This document shows, piece by piece, positions 1 through 8,095 of a stretch of DNA of 64,000 bases (its first letter is position 1; every line of letters begins with the position of its first letter). The notes beneath the pieces are model-generated. The model saw only the letters and a list, made by a program, of their open reading frames with translations, did not search any database and was not told the DNA's origin. A program made the translations under genes and the position numbers. Source of the DNA: JALHOP01 sp964484195 (GTDB lineage Bacteria; Myxococcota; XYA12-FULL-58-9; JALHOP01); contig CAZAER010000011.1 of NCBI GenBank assembly GCA_964484195.1, positions 62,001 to 126,000 of the forward strand, given 5' to 3'.

Positions 1-1
1 T

Positions 2-154
2 CGACTCGCCAAGCGACGCCTCACCGATGTCGGCGCCAAGATTTTCGGTGTCGTGCTCAACAACGTCGATCTGAGCGACCGTCGCGCCACGCACTACTAC
101 GAATACTCCTATTACTATCCCAACGAGGGCGAAAAGGCGTCGGCCGGCGCTTAA
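2..154 (+). CDS. C-terminal end of a BY-type tyrosine kinase (CpsD/Wzc-like), cut by the window edge
   Basis: Only the last 50 codons are present, in frame from base 2, ending in TAA at 152-154. The peptide has a P-loop-ATPase-like final strand (GVVLNNVD) followed by a tyrosine-rich tail (HYYEYSYYYP). This is the layout of the bacterial tyrosine autokinases that control polysaccharide chain length, where the tail tyrosines are autophosphorylated. The kinase core lies outside the window, so the family call rests on this tail and on the polysaccharide genes that follow. Its stop codon overlaps the stop of the convergent O-antigen-ligase-like gene in the shared tetranucleotide TTAA. Confidence 0.75.
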   Translation, partial: RLAKRRLTDVGAKIFGVVLNNVDLSDRRATHYYEYSYYYPNEGEKASAGA

Positions 155-2514
155 GGCGTCTGGGCTCGCAAGCGCTTGAGCTCCGCGGTGAGCGCCGGGT
201 CGTCACCGAGCTCCATACGCGCTTGCTCCAGGTCACGGATGGCACCCGAGCGGTCGCCGACGCGCTCGTAGGCGGCGGCGAGCGCCAAGCGATAGGTCAG
301 CTCTCGAGGCGCTAGCTCGCATGCCTTGCGGTACGAGGTCAGCGCTTCGGACGTGCGACCTTCGACCATGAGCAGGTTTCCGCGATAGTAGTGCGCGCTC
401 GACGAATCGGCTGCGCTTCGGGTGTGCTCGAGCAGCCAGGTGATGGCGCTGTGCGCATCCTCGTAGCGTCCGAGCTTCGTGAGCAGACCAATGCGCCGAC
501 GCGTGAGCTCGTGGCTCGCGCGACCGCGTTCGATTCCCCGATCGAGCTCGGCGAGCGCTGCTGCGAGCTCGCCGCGCGACTCTGCACGGGCGGACCGCAC
601 GAGATAGGCGGTGGCCTGTTTGGGGTCACGTGTTTCGAGAAGCGCCGCGAGCCGCAGCGTAAGAGCCTCGTCACCACCCTCGAGGCTCGCGCGTGCCGCC
701 AAGTCCAACGACGCGGTGTCGACATTTGGGGCCTCGATCGTTTCGGCGAGCGCCTGCAGCGCCGCCGCGGGCGCCCCGCGGTCCATGAGGACGCTCGCGA
801 CCGCGAAGGCAATCTCGGGTGCCCCCTCCGCGAGGCGTGGCACTTCCGCGAGCGGTTCGCCGTTGGTGAGCATCTCCGCGATGATGTCCTGGACCTCCTG
901 CGGCACCTTACGCGCCGCGATCCGGTATTCGAGCCGCGCTTGATCGCGGCGTCCTGCGAGCAGCAGCGCTCGACCCGCGAGGCGATGCGGCACGTCGCTG
1001 TAGGGAGCGAGCAACATCGCTCGGTTGATGTGGTGCAATGCACGTTTCAGATCGCGTCGCTTGATCTCCCCCTCGGAGGCGATCGCGGGGAGCACCCAGT
1101 CGGCTGGGTGGCGGGCGATGCAGGCGTCGACCTGCTCCGTCTCTGGGCCCGTGGCGAGCTCACGTACGATCGCGGTGTCGATGGCGATGCGCGTACGAAT
1201 GGCCGGTTCCGAGGCGAGCCCGAGTAGGCAGGCGGAGACGAGAGCGACCGCAGGCAATCGTGCGAAGGCTTCGCGGCGCGATGAACGTCGTCCGCGATAG
1301 TGGCTCGCGATCAGCAGAACCGCGGGTAAGCCAACGCCGAGTAGTGCCGTGTTGAAGTCTACGAGGTTGTGCAGAGCGAGAAACACGAGTCCGAAAGCGG
1401 CGGCCGAACGGTCGGCGTGCCGGCGTGCGGTCCACAGGGTTCGTCCGAGGCAGGCGAGCAGACCGATCACGAGCAAGCCGCCGAACAGAGGGCCATAGTC
1501 GACGAGGGTTTGCAGCACCGCGTTCTCGACATGCGTAAAACGCAGCTGCGTGCCCGTCAGGTCGTAGCGCGTGAATGCCTGCGGAAATGCGCCGCGACCA
1601 ATACCGAGAAGGGCAAAGTCTCCGAGCATCGGAATGCTGTAGCGCCAGACGTCCAGCTTGGTGAGCGCGGCGGCGTCGGGCGCCAGCTCCTGCGAGATCG
1701 TCGTCCACAATAGCCAACCACCAAGCGCCGCGCTCGCAGCCACGACGGGAGTGACCCAGCGAGCAGCGACCCAGCTCGACCAGCGCCAGAGAGTGAGGGC
1801 GCCGAACGCCAAGGCCGTGACGAGGAAAGCGCCGATGGCACCACGCGAAGACGAGAGCAGCACGCCGATGAGGCAGAGCGCGGCGGCCGCGACGAACAGC
1901 CAGCGCTTGTTGTCACGCAGTCCGAGCGCGACTGACATGGAGGCGAACGAGGCCAGCCCGACGAATGCGCCGAAGTGGTTCGGATTCTCGAAAGCGACCG
2001 TGACGTAGCGCGGAACGTCTTCGTGCACGAGCACCAGCTCGGCGACGCCGATCAACGTCAGACACGCGCCGTAAAGTGCCAGCACCGCGAGCAACTCTCG
2101 ACGGCGGTCGCGATCGCGGAATACGGTTGCCGCGAGCAACGTCGCGAAGAGCACTCCAGCGAGCTGGATCGCTCCCAGCTGTGTCGCCGGTGGATCGAGC
2201 GATACGGGCGCCACGCCGCTGACTCCGAGGATCTTGGTGGCGCCGGGAGAGAGTGTCTGCTGTAGCGAAAGCGGTATCGGCAGGAGCTGCAGCAAAGTGA
2301 GCAGCAACGCGGCGGCCGTAAGGGTGCTGGGGAGCGTCCAACGCCACGCGTTTCGCACGTCGCGGTCGAACGCCGCGACTGCGAAGCACAGGGTGCATCC
2401 AATGCTGATCGTCGTCACCGCGATAGCGGCTGGCCCGAGATAGAGCCAAGGCGCCGCGACGATGATGAGGTAGGTCCCAATGCGAGCAATCGTCCGAGCC
2501 CGAAACCCTCGCAC
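151..2514 (-). CDS. O-antigen ligase/polymerase-like membrane protein with C-terminal TPR region
   Basis: 787 residues. The first about 405 residues form roughly a dozen membrane segments. They carry the features of the Wzy/WaaL O-antigen ligase family: ENPNHFGAF near 176-184, SSSRG near 221-225, GIGRGAFPQAF near 304-314 and HVENAVLQTLVDYG near 328-341. After the last membrane span, residues about 430-785 are soluble and alpha-helical with TPR-like spacing (for example HYYRGNLLMVEGRTSEALTS). The likely role is polymerising or ligating an undecaprenyl-linked polysaccharide at the periplasmic face; the TPR tail could recruit partners. It is the last gene of a leftward three-gene unit after the export lipoprotein (8-base gap) and a glycosyltransferase. 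Polymerase versus ligase cannot be decided from sequence alone. Confidence 0.88.
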   Translation of the reverse strand: MRGFRARTIARIGTYLIIVAAPWLYLGPAAIAVTTISIGCTLCFAVAAFDRDVRNAWRWTLPSTLTAAALLLTLLQLLPIPLSLQQTLSPGATKILGVSGVAPVSLDPPATQLGAIQLAGVLFATLLAATVFRDRDRRRELLAVLALYGACLTLIGVAELVLVHEDVPRYVTVAFENPNHFGAFVGLASFASMSVALGLRDNKRWLFVAAAALCLIGVLLSSSRGAIGAFLVTALAFGALTLWRWSSWVAARWVTPVVAASAALGGWLLWTTISQELAPDAAALTKLDVWRYSIPMLGDFALLGIGRGAFPQAFTRYDLTGTQLRFTHVENAVLQTLVDYGPLFGGLLVIGLLACLGRTLWTARRHADRSAAAFGLVFLALHNLVDFNTALLGVGLPAVLLIASHYRGRRSSRREAFARLPAVALVSACLLGLASEPAIRTRIAIDTAIVRELATGPETEQVDACIARHPADWVLPAIASEGEIKRRDLKRALHHINRAMLLAPYSDVPHRLAGRALLLAGRRDQARLEYRIAARKVPQEVQDIIAEMLTNGEPLAEVPRLAEGAPEIAFAVASVLMDRGAPAAALQALAETIEAPNVDTASLDLAARASLEGGDEALTLRLAALLETRDPKQATAYLVRSARAESRGELAAALAELDRGIERGRASHELTRRRIGLLTKLGRYEDAHSAITWLLEHTRSAADSSSAHYYRGNLLMVEGRTSEALTSYRKACELAPRELTYRLALAAAYERVGDRSGAIRDLEQARMELGDDPALTAELKRLRAQTP

Positions 2515-2522
2515 CGCCGCGC

Positions 2523-3125
2523 TCAGAACAGGGTCTCCGGCACGAAGACGATGTCGCCGGGTTGCAGCGCGAAGTTCGCTGCATCGCCCTTGCCGATCGA
2601 CTTCACCGGAACCTGCAGACGTTCTTCCTTGCCATCGATGACACGGGTAACGAACGTGCCGTTCTGGTCGGCGAGCCGTTCGAAGCCGCCTGCCAAGGTG
2701 ATGGCCTGAATGATGTTCATGCCCTGCTCGTACGGAAACGTACCCGGGTTCTTCACCTCACCGAAGACGAACACCTTCTTCGAATTGAACTCTTTGACGA
2801 AGACCGAAACATCCGGCTGCTTGATGTAGCGACTCAGCTGCTGCGAGAGCGTTGCGCTCAACTGGCTTGCGTTCTGACCTTCCACGGTCACTTTGCCGAC
2901 GAGAGGGAAGTCGATGGTGCCGTCGCTGGCTACGCGAAAATCACCGGATAGATCGGGCTCGCCATAGACGCGAATCTCGAACGAATCACCTGGTCCGAGT
3001 GAGGCCGCAGCGAGGACCTGACGCGTGGTCGAGACGCCATCCATTTTCGCGGTCTGGTCGCCGCGGGCACAGGCGAGGAGACACGCGAGGAGAGCGGTAC
3101 CGAAGAGACGGGCCGAGGTCACCAA
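2523..3125 (-). CDS. Polysaccharide export lipoprotein (Wza/GumB type, Poly_export plus SLBB)
   Basis: 200 residues. The N-terminus is a lipoprotein signal with lipobox LLAC (lipidated Cys about 19). A Poly_export domain follows at about 43-110 (GPGDSFEIRVYGEPDLSG), then an SLBB domain at about 116-168 (KVFVFGEVKNPGTFPYE). Members form the periplasmic and outer-membrane exit channel of Wzx/Wzy-type capsule and exopolysaccharide systems. The protein is short compared with Wza (about 380 residues) and close in size to the compact GumB/EpsY type. It sits 15 bases after the GT4 gene and 8 bases before the O-antigen-ligase-like gene, so the three are probably cotranscribed. Confidence 0.93.
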   Translation of the reverse strand: MVTSARLFGTALLACLLACARGDQTAKMDGVSTTRQVLAAASLGPGDSFEIRVYGEPDLSGDFRVASDGTIDFPLVGKVTVEGQNASQLSATLSQQLSRYIKQPDVSVFVKEFNSKKVFVFGEVKNPGTFPYEQGMNIIQAITLAGGFERLADQNGTFVTRVIDGKEERLQVPVKSIGKGDAANFALQPGDIVFVPETLF

Positions 3126-3140
3126 GGAAAACTACCACGT

Positions 3141-4367
3141 CTATCGGCCGGAAAGCTCGCGGTCATACAAACCCATGATGGTGGCCATTTGCACCCGCGC
3201 GTCGAATCGGCGCGATGCCATTGCCCGGGCATTCTCACCCATGCGGCCTCGCCTAGTCGGGTCGCCCAGGAGGTCGACGAGCGCCGCTGCAAGCGCGGCC
3301 GGGTCCCGCGCCGGGACGTGGAGCCCGGTCTCGCCGTCAATGACGAGCTCGGCTAGCCCCGGTAGCTGGGAGACGATCGAGGGTCGTCCAGCGGCCGCAG
3401 CCTCGATTGCCGGACGGGCGAAGTGCGGTTCCACGGCAGGGAACACCAACACGTCCGACAGCTCGAGCAAGCGCTGCATGTTCCCGGAGAAGGGGAGGCG
3501 CAAACATACGTCCTCTAGACCCAGGCGATCGATGGTCTTCTCCACGCGCTGGAGCTCCGTACCGCTCCCCACTAGCGGTAGAACGGCGCGCGCGAGGTTC
3601 GACTGCCAACGTCCGCTGGGGCGGACGAGGGCACCCGGCATCAAACACTTCAAGCGCGGCCGTCGTGAGCGAGCGAGGGCGAGCGCCTTGAGGAGCGGGA
3701 ATACTCCCTTCACTGTCGCGATACCGCCAACGTAAAGGACGACGTCGTCGCCGGGCGTGAGCCCGAGCTCGGCGGCGCTCGGCCCGTCCTGACTGGGGCG
3801 CGAAAACTTCTCGATGTCGACGAAGTTCGCGACCACCGTGCCGTGATCGGGCCCCACCCATGCGTCCCGGTCGGCGTCGCTGATGAAGACCATCGAGGGC
3901 ACGCGGCGCATCAACGCCCGCAAGACCATGTAGCGGGCGCCGCGGTCGGGCCACGGATAGTCACGGACATGCCAGACCAACGGGACGTGCGCGCGCGAGA
4001 GCGCCAACGCCGAGATGGCTAGTGGGGAGCCGTTCAAATGCACGAGGTCGGCTCGCGTCGCGTCGACGAGTCGCAGCGTGGCGCCGCCACCGCCTGGTCC
4101 GTGCCGCATCACGTCCGCCAGCATTCGCCAGGTTGCGGGCGAATAGAGAGGCCGCGGCGCGGTCGTGCTGTGATCGAAGAGCGGGAGCGGCCAGGCAAGG
4201 GTCTCGAAACCTGCTTGCTCGTAAAACTGGGCCACCTCGCGTGTAGGCCTCGCGAGCGCCACGACCGGCTCGAAGCGGGAACGGTCGAGGGTTCGCAGCA
4301 TGTACATCATGCTGACGCATGAGCCGCCGAGCGCGCCGGCGTGTTGTACGTAGAGAATACGCTTCAT
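3141..4367 (-). CDS. GT4-family glycosyltransferase
   Basis: 408 residues with the GT-B fold of family 4. The N-terminal domain starts KRILYVQHAGALGGS, an acceptor-side glycine-rich loop. The C-terminal donor-binding domain contains VLYVGGIATVKGVFPLL and a late E-rich motif (EPHFARPAIEAAAAGRPSI) matching the EX7E region with one extra residue, followed by GLAELVIDGETGLHVP. It should transfer a nucleotide-activated sugar to a growing lipid-linked polysaccharide on the cytoplasmic face. It is the first gene of the leftward unit and diverges from the CgeB-like gene with 54 bases between the start codons, which must hold both promoters. Donor and acceptor sugars are not predictable. Confidence 0.9.
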   Translation of the reverse strand: MKRILYVQHAGALGGSCVSMMYMLRTLDRSRFEPVVALARPTREVAQFYEQAGFETLAWPLPLFDHSTTAPRPLYSPATWRMLADVMRHGPGGGGATLRLVDATRADLVHLNGSPLAISALALSRAHVPLVWHVRDYPWPDRGARYMVLRALMRRVPSMVFISDADRDAWVGPDHGTVVANFVDIEKFSRPSQDGPSAAELGLTPGDDVVLYVGGIATVKGVFPLLKALALARSRRPRLKCLMPGALVRPSGRWQSNLARAVLPLVGSGTELQRVEKTIDRLGLEDVCLRLPFSGNMQRLLELSDVLVFPAVEPHFARPAIEAAAAGRPSIVSQLPGLAELVIDGETGLHVPARDPAALAAALVDLLGDPTRRGRMGENARAMASRRFDARVQMATIMGLYDRELSGR

Positions 4368-4421
4368 TGCTGGTCCGCCGATTCGTTGCCAACGCGCTGC
4401 ATGTCGTGAAAAAAGCGATAC

Positions 4422-5600
4422 ATGCTAGAGCGTCTCCGGACCGCTCTCAAAGGAACGCGCGCTTACGACGTTTGGTCGGCGCTACGCGGCGAGCAGCAAC
4501 GGCGTGCATACGTGCGTCTGCTCGACCAGCTCTTGCTGGATCAAGGCCAGCGGGTCAACGTTCGCGCGCTGTCGCTATCGGAGCTTCGTGAGCGCCGCCG
4601 GCCGGTCAACAACGCGGACGGTCGACCGCACGTTGTCGCATTCGGCTCGGAGCAATGGGAGCAGTATGGGCTCTGGCCCGCCTTCGAGGAGCTCACGCGC
4701 TTCAAGCTTTCGCGGTACGGCGATGACCACGCCGAGGCGCCGGAGAGCGAATCGGAGCACGCGATGCGGGAGCGGCGTGCCCGTGGGTATCTCGCGGCGA
4801 TCGACGACGCGGAGCGGGAAGCCCCGGTGACCTGCGCGTTCTTCTACGCGTCGGGGCAACACGTGAGCGACGGGCTCCTTGCCGAGCTCGCGGGTCGAGG
4901 CATCTGGTCGGTCATGATGGGCCTCGACGACAAGCAGCAGCTGGTTCGCCCCCAGGACCCAATCAGCGAAGAGCCGCATCAGCTGCGCGTTGCGCGTCAA
5001 ATGGATCTCTACTGGACGACCTTCAGGGCGGGCGCGCCCCTCATTGGCGCTGCGGGGGGGCGTCCCTGGTACCAACCCGAGGGAGCACATCCGGCTTTCC
5101 ACACAGCGCGCGACGCCGAGCGCGATCTCGACGTGGTGTTCATCGGCCAGGCCTACGGCTATCGCCGCGCCTTGGTCGACTATCTGCGGGCTCGCGGGTT
5201 TCGCGTCGAAGCGCGAGGTCGCGGCTGGCCCGCCGGCCACGTGTCGTTCGACGAGACCATCACCCTCTACAATCGCGCGAAGGTGGTGCTCGGCATCGGC
5301 GGCGTTGGCCACATGCGGACCATCGCTCACCTGAAGGGCCGTGACTTCGAGGTGCCCATGACCGGGGCGCTCTATCTGACGTCGTTCAATCCCGAGCTCG
5401 CCGACTTCTACGTCATTGGCCGCGAGATCCTCTGCTACTCGTCCTTCGAAGACTGCGCGGAGACCTTGAGCTGGATCCTCCGCGACCAGAGCCAAGCGGA
5501 ACGCATCCGTCGTAGCGGACATGAGCGCGCGATTCGGGATCACGATTGGCGCAAGCGCGTGCGCGACATGTTCGCGATGCTCGCCGGTGAAAAGCGATGA
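4422..5600 (+). CDS. CgeB/Glyco_trans_1_2-type glycosyltransferase
   Basis: 392 residues. The C-terminal third has the signature of CgeB-like transferases: a nucleotide-sugar-binding Rossmann half with DVVFIGQAYGYRRALVDYL, then VVLGIGGVGHM, then FEVPMTGALYLTSFNPELADFYVIGREILCY, where the late PMTG and EILCY segments are typical. The N-terminal half is divergent. Its stop overlaps the start of the sugar transferase (ATGA, 5597-5600), so translation is probably coupled and the enzyme belongs to the same glycan pathway. The start codon has no strong Shine-Dalgarno sequence. The exact sugar is unknown. Confidence 0.82.
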   Translation: MLERLRTALKGTRAYDVWSALRGEQQRRAYVRLLDQLLLDQGQRVNVRALSLSELRERRRPVNNADGRPHVVAFGSEQWEQYGLWPAFEELTRFKLSRYGDDHAEAPESESEHAMRERRARGYLAAIDDAEREAPVTCAFFYASGQHVSDGLLAELAGRGIWSVMMGLDDKQQLVRPQDPISEEPHQLRVARQMDLYWTTFRAGAPLIGAAGGRPWYQPEGAHPAFHTARDAERDLDVVFIGQAYGYRRALVDYLRARGFRVEARGRGWPAGHVSFDETITLYNRAKVVLGIGGVGHMRTIAHLKGRDFEVPMTGALYLTSFNPELADFYVIGREILCYSSFEDCAETLSWILRDQSQAERIRRSGHERAIRDHDWRKRVRDMFAMLAGEKR

Positions 5601-6214
5601 TCATCGAACGCGTCGCGCGCTCTCGCCGCATCAAGAGGGTTGCCGACATCGCCATCGCGGCCGCGGGCTTGGTCGCCACGACTCCATTGATTGCCGCGAC
5701 CGCCGTGCTCATCCGCGCGAACATGGGCTCGCCCGTCCTCTTCTCCCAGGACCGCCCGGGCCTGCATGGCGCGACCTTCAAGCTGAAGAAATTCCGAACC
5801 ATGCGCACGGGGACAGCCGACGAGCCCGATGCGGTTCGGCTAACTCCCTTGGGTTCGCTATTGCGAACTTTGAGCATCGACGAGCTGCCCACGTTGTGGA
5901 ACGTCTTGCGCGGTGACATGAGCATCGTCGGTCCACGCCCGCTGCTGGTTCGTTACTTGCCCCGGTACAGTCCGGAACAGGCGCGGCGCCACGAGGTGCC
6001 GCCTGGGATGACCGGCCTTGCGCAGGTCCGCGGCCGGAACGCGCTGTCTTGGGACGAGAAGTTTGCGCTCGACGTCTGGTACGTCGACCATTGGAATCTG
6101 ATGCTCGACGCTCGCATCGTTCTCGAGACGGCATGGAACGTCCTGGCGCGGCGAGGCATCAACGCGCCCGGGTACGCCACCATGCCCGAGTTCATGGGAA
6201 GCGATCATGCGTGA
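5597..6214 (+). CDS. Initiating sugar phosphate transferase (bacterial sugar transferase, PglC-like)
   Basis: 205 residues, the size of the minimal monotopic phosphoglycosyl transferases (PglC) rather than the long WcaJ/WbaP forms. Visible hallmarks are the N-terminal KRVAD with a re-entrant hydrophobic helix (about 15-40), the FKLKKFRTM segment, the catalytic DELP motif, and GDMSIVGPRPLL. It should transfer a sugar-1-phosphate to undecaprenyl phosphate at the inner membrane, starting repeat-unit assembly. It is coupled to the upstream CgeB-like gene by ATGA and overlaps the acetyltransferase gene by 8 bases. A PglD-like enzyme next door suggests an N-acetylated deoxyamino sugar as the first residue; this is inference. 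Confidence 0.94.
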   Translation: MIIERVARSRRIKRVADIAIAAAGLVATTPLIAATAVLIRANMGSPVLFSQDRPGLHGATFKLKKFRTMRTGTADEPDAVRLTPLGSLLRTLSIDELPTLWNVLRGDMSIVGPRPLLVRYLPRYSPEQARRHEVPPGMTGLAQVRGRNALSWDEKFALDVWYVDHWNLMLDARIVLETAWNVLARRGINAPGYATMPEFMGSDHA

Positions 6215-6860
6215 CCTCGTCATCTTCGGTAGCGGCGGGTTCGCCCGCGAAGTCGCTCAGGTGGTTCGCGACATCAACGCGGTCGGACCCATGTGGTCGC
6301 TCTTGGGCCTGCTCGATGACGACGTCGCCAAACACGGCAAGACGATCGGTGGCTTGAAGGTTCTCGGCGGCTCGACGTGGTGGGAGCAGCATCGCGAAGT
6401 CGCCATCGTCATCGCGATTGGCAACACCGCAGCAAAACGCAGGGTTGCCGAGCGTCTCGCTGGAGCGCAGTTCGCCACCCTCGTTCATCCCCGCGCCTGG
6501 TTGGGGGAACGCATCGAGGTAGGAGCTGGGTCCGTCGTCTGCGCCAACGTAACCGCGACCTGCGACATCGTGCTCGGGCGCCACGTCATCCTGAATCTCT
6601 CCGTCACCGTCGGGCACGACGCGCGTCTCGCTGACTACGTCACCGTCGCTCCGAGTGTGAACGTATCGGGCGGTGTTCATGTCGGCGCTGGTTGTGATCT
6701 CGGTACGGGAGCAGCGATCATCCAAAACGTGGTGGTTGGCGCCTGGTCCATCGTCGGCGCGGGCGCTGTCGTCGTGCGTGACCTTCCGGAAAACGTCACG
6801 GCCGTGGGGTCGCCGGCGCGTGTGATCAAGACGCGCGAGCCTGGTTGGCACGGCGCCTAA
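6207..6860 (+). CDS. Sugar O/N-acetyltransferase of the PglD/NeuD family
   Basis: 217 residues. An N-terminal Rossmann-like domain (VIFGSGGFAREVAQVV) precedes a left-handed beta-helix of hexapeptide repeats (about 95-205). The helix includes TVGHDARLADYVTVAPSVN, whose His corresponds to the catalytic His of PglD. Family members acetylate UDP-4-amino sugars or modify sialic-acid-type sugars using acetyl-CoA. The gene overlaps the sugar transferase upstream and its stop overlaps the next glycosyltransferase start (TAATG). In Campylobacter a dehydratase (PglF), aminotransferase (PglE) and this enzyme make diacetylbacillosamine. A PglF-like gene is in this cluster but no aminotransferase is in the window. 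Confidence 0.9.
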   Translation: MRDLVIFGSGGFAREVAQVVRDINAVGPMWSLLGLLDDDVAKHGKTIGGLKVLGGSTWWEQHREVAIVIAIGNTAAKRRVAERLAGAQFATLVHPRAWLGERIEVGAGSVVCANVTATCDIVLGRHVILNLSVTVGHDARLADYVTVAPSVNVSGGVHVGAGCDLGTGAAIIQNVVVGAWSIVGAGAVVVRDLPENVTAVGSPARVIKTREPGWHGA

Positions 6861-8083
6861 TGCGCGTTCTCATCGTCTCGCAAGTCTTTGCCCCCGAGCC
6901 CGGTAGCGTTGGTGAGCACATGGCTGAAGCCGCCTTCGAGCTGGCGGCGCGTGGCCATGACGTTCGCGTCGTCACTTCTCGGCGTGGCTTCGACGATCCC
7001 AAGCTGGTGTTCCCGGCGCGCGAGCAGTGGCGCGGTGTCGACGTGTTGCGCGTCCCATGGTCGTCTTTCGGAAAGAGCTCGATCCCGCGCCGACTGGCCG
7101 GCTCCGTCGGGTTCGTGCTGCAGAGCACGCTGCGCAGCTTGCGCGGATTCGCGCCGGACCTCGTCATGGTCGGGACGTCACCACCCTTGTCTTCGGTAGT
7201 CGGCGACGCCCTCGCGCGGTGGCACGGTGCACCCTTGCTTTACTGGGTGATGGACGTGAACCCCGATCAGGTCATCGCCTTGGGACGGCTATCGCGGACA
7301 CATCCGGCCGTACGAGCGCTCGCTGCCTGGAACGCGCGTGTCGCTCGGACTGCCAAGCATCTGGTCGTGCTCGATGACGACATGGCGGCGCGCATGCGCG
7401 CCAAGGGTGCCCCTTCGGAGCGTATGACGATCCTGCCGCCGTGGCCGCTCGACGACTACGTCGAACCCATCGACCACGAAGTGAACCCGTTTCGCCGAGA
7501 GCACGCTCTAGCGGACAAGCGGGTCATCATGTTCAGCGGCAACCTGAGCAATGGCTCGCCGATCACGACCGTCATGGAGGCTGCACGTCGTCTCGCCGAT
7601 TGTCCCGAGCTGCACTTCGTCATCGTCGGGGGCGGAGAGGGCAAGAAACGCCTGGATGCGGACCTCCGAGAGCGGCCCCTGCCGAACGTGCTCAGCCTGC
7701 CTTATGAGCCACTCGAGCGCCTGAAGTACTCGCTTTCTGCGGCGGACGTGCACATTGTTTCCCTCGGCAACGAGATGCGCGGTATCGTCCATCCGAGTAA
7801 GCTGTATGGAGCCATGGCTGTCGCCCGGCCCGTGCTGTACTTGGGTCCCCAGGGGTCGCATATCGACCGGGTGGTATGCGGCAACGCCATTGGCTGGAGA
7901 ATTACCCACGACGACGTCGCTGAAGCCGAGCAGGTCCTTCGCACCATCGCGGCGCTGCCCCAGGCGCAGCTCCAAGCTCTCGGCCACCGAGCGCGAAACG
8001 TGCTTACCGAGAATTTCAGCAAAGCACGTCTTTGTGGGGCCTTTTGTGACGTCGTCGAAAGTGTCGCCAATAGCGGTCGGTAG
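6860..8083 (+). CDS. WbuB-like GT4 glycosyltransferase
   Basis: 407 residues from the ATG at 6860. I chose this start over an in-frame ATG 15 bases upstream because the protein then begins MRVLIVSQVFAPEPGS, the usual start of WbuB-like enzymes, and because it overlaps the upstream stop as TAATG. N-terminal GT-B half: GEHMAEAAFELAARGHDV. C-terminal half: VIMFSGNLSNGSP, then HFVIVGGGEGKK, then LPYEPLERLKYSLSAADVHIVSL, then GIVHPSKLYGAMAVARPVLYLGP. The last block is characteristic of this subfamily, which transfers sugars such as L-fucosamine during O-antigen or capsule assembly. The donor here is unknown. Confidence 0.88.
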   Translation: MRVLIVSQVFAPEPGSVGEHMAEAAFELAARGHDVRVVTSRRGFDDPKLVFPAREQWRGVDVLRVPWSSFGKSSIPRRLAGSVGFVLQSTLRSLRGFAPDLVMVGTSPPLSSVVGDALARWHGAPLLYWVMDVNPDQVIALGRLSRTHPAVRALAAWNARVARTAKHLVVLDDDMAARMRAKGAPSERMTILPPWPLDDYVEPIDHEVNPFRREHALADKRVIMFSGNLSNGSPITTVMEAARRLADCPELHFVIVGGGEGKKRLDADLRERPLPNVLSLPYEPLERLKYSLSAADVHIVSLGNEMRGIVHPSKLYGAMAVARPVLYLGPQGSHIDRVVCGNAIGWRITHDDVAEAEQVLRTIAALPQAQLQALGHRARNVLTENFSKARLCGAFCDVVESVANSGR

Positions 8084-8095
8084 TAGGATGTCGGC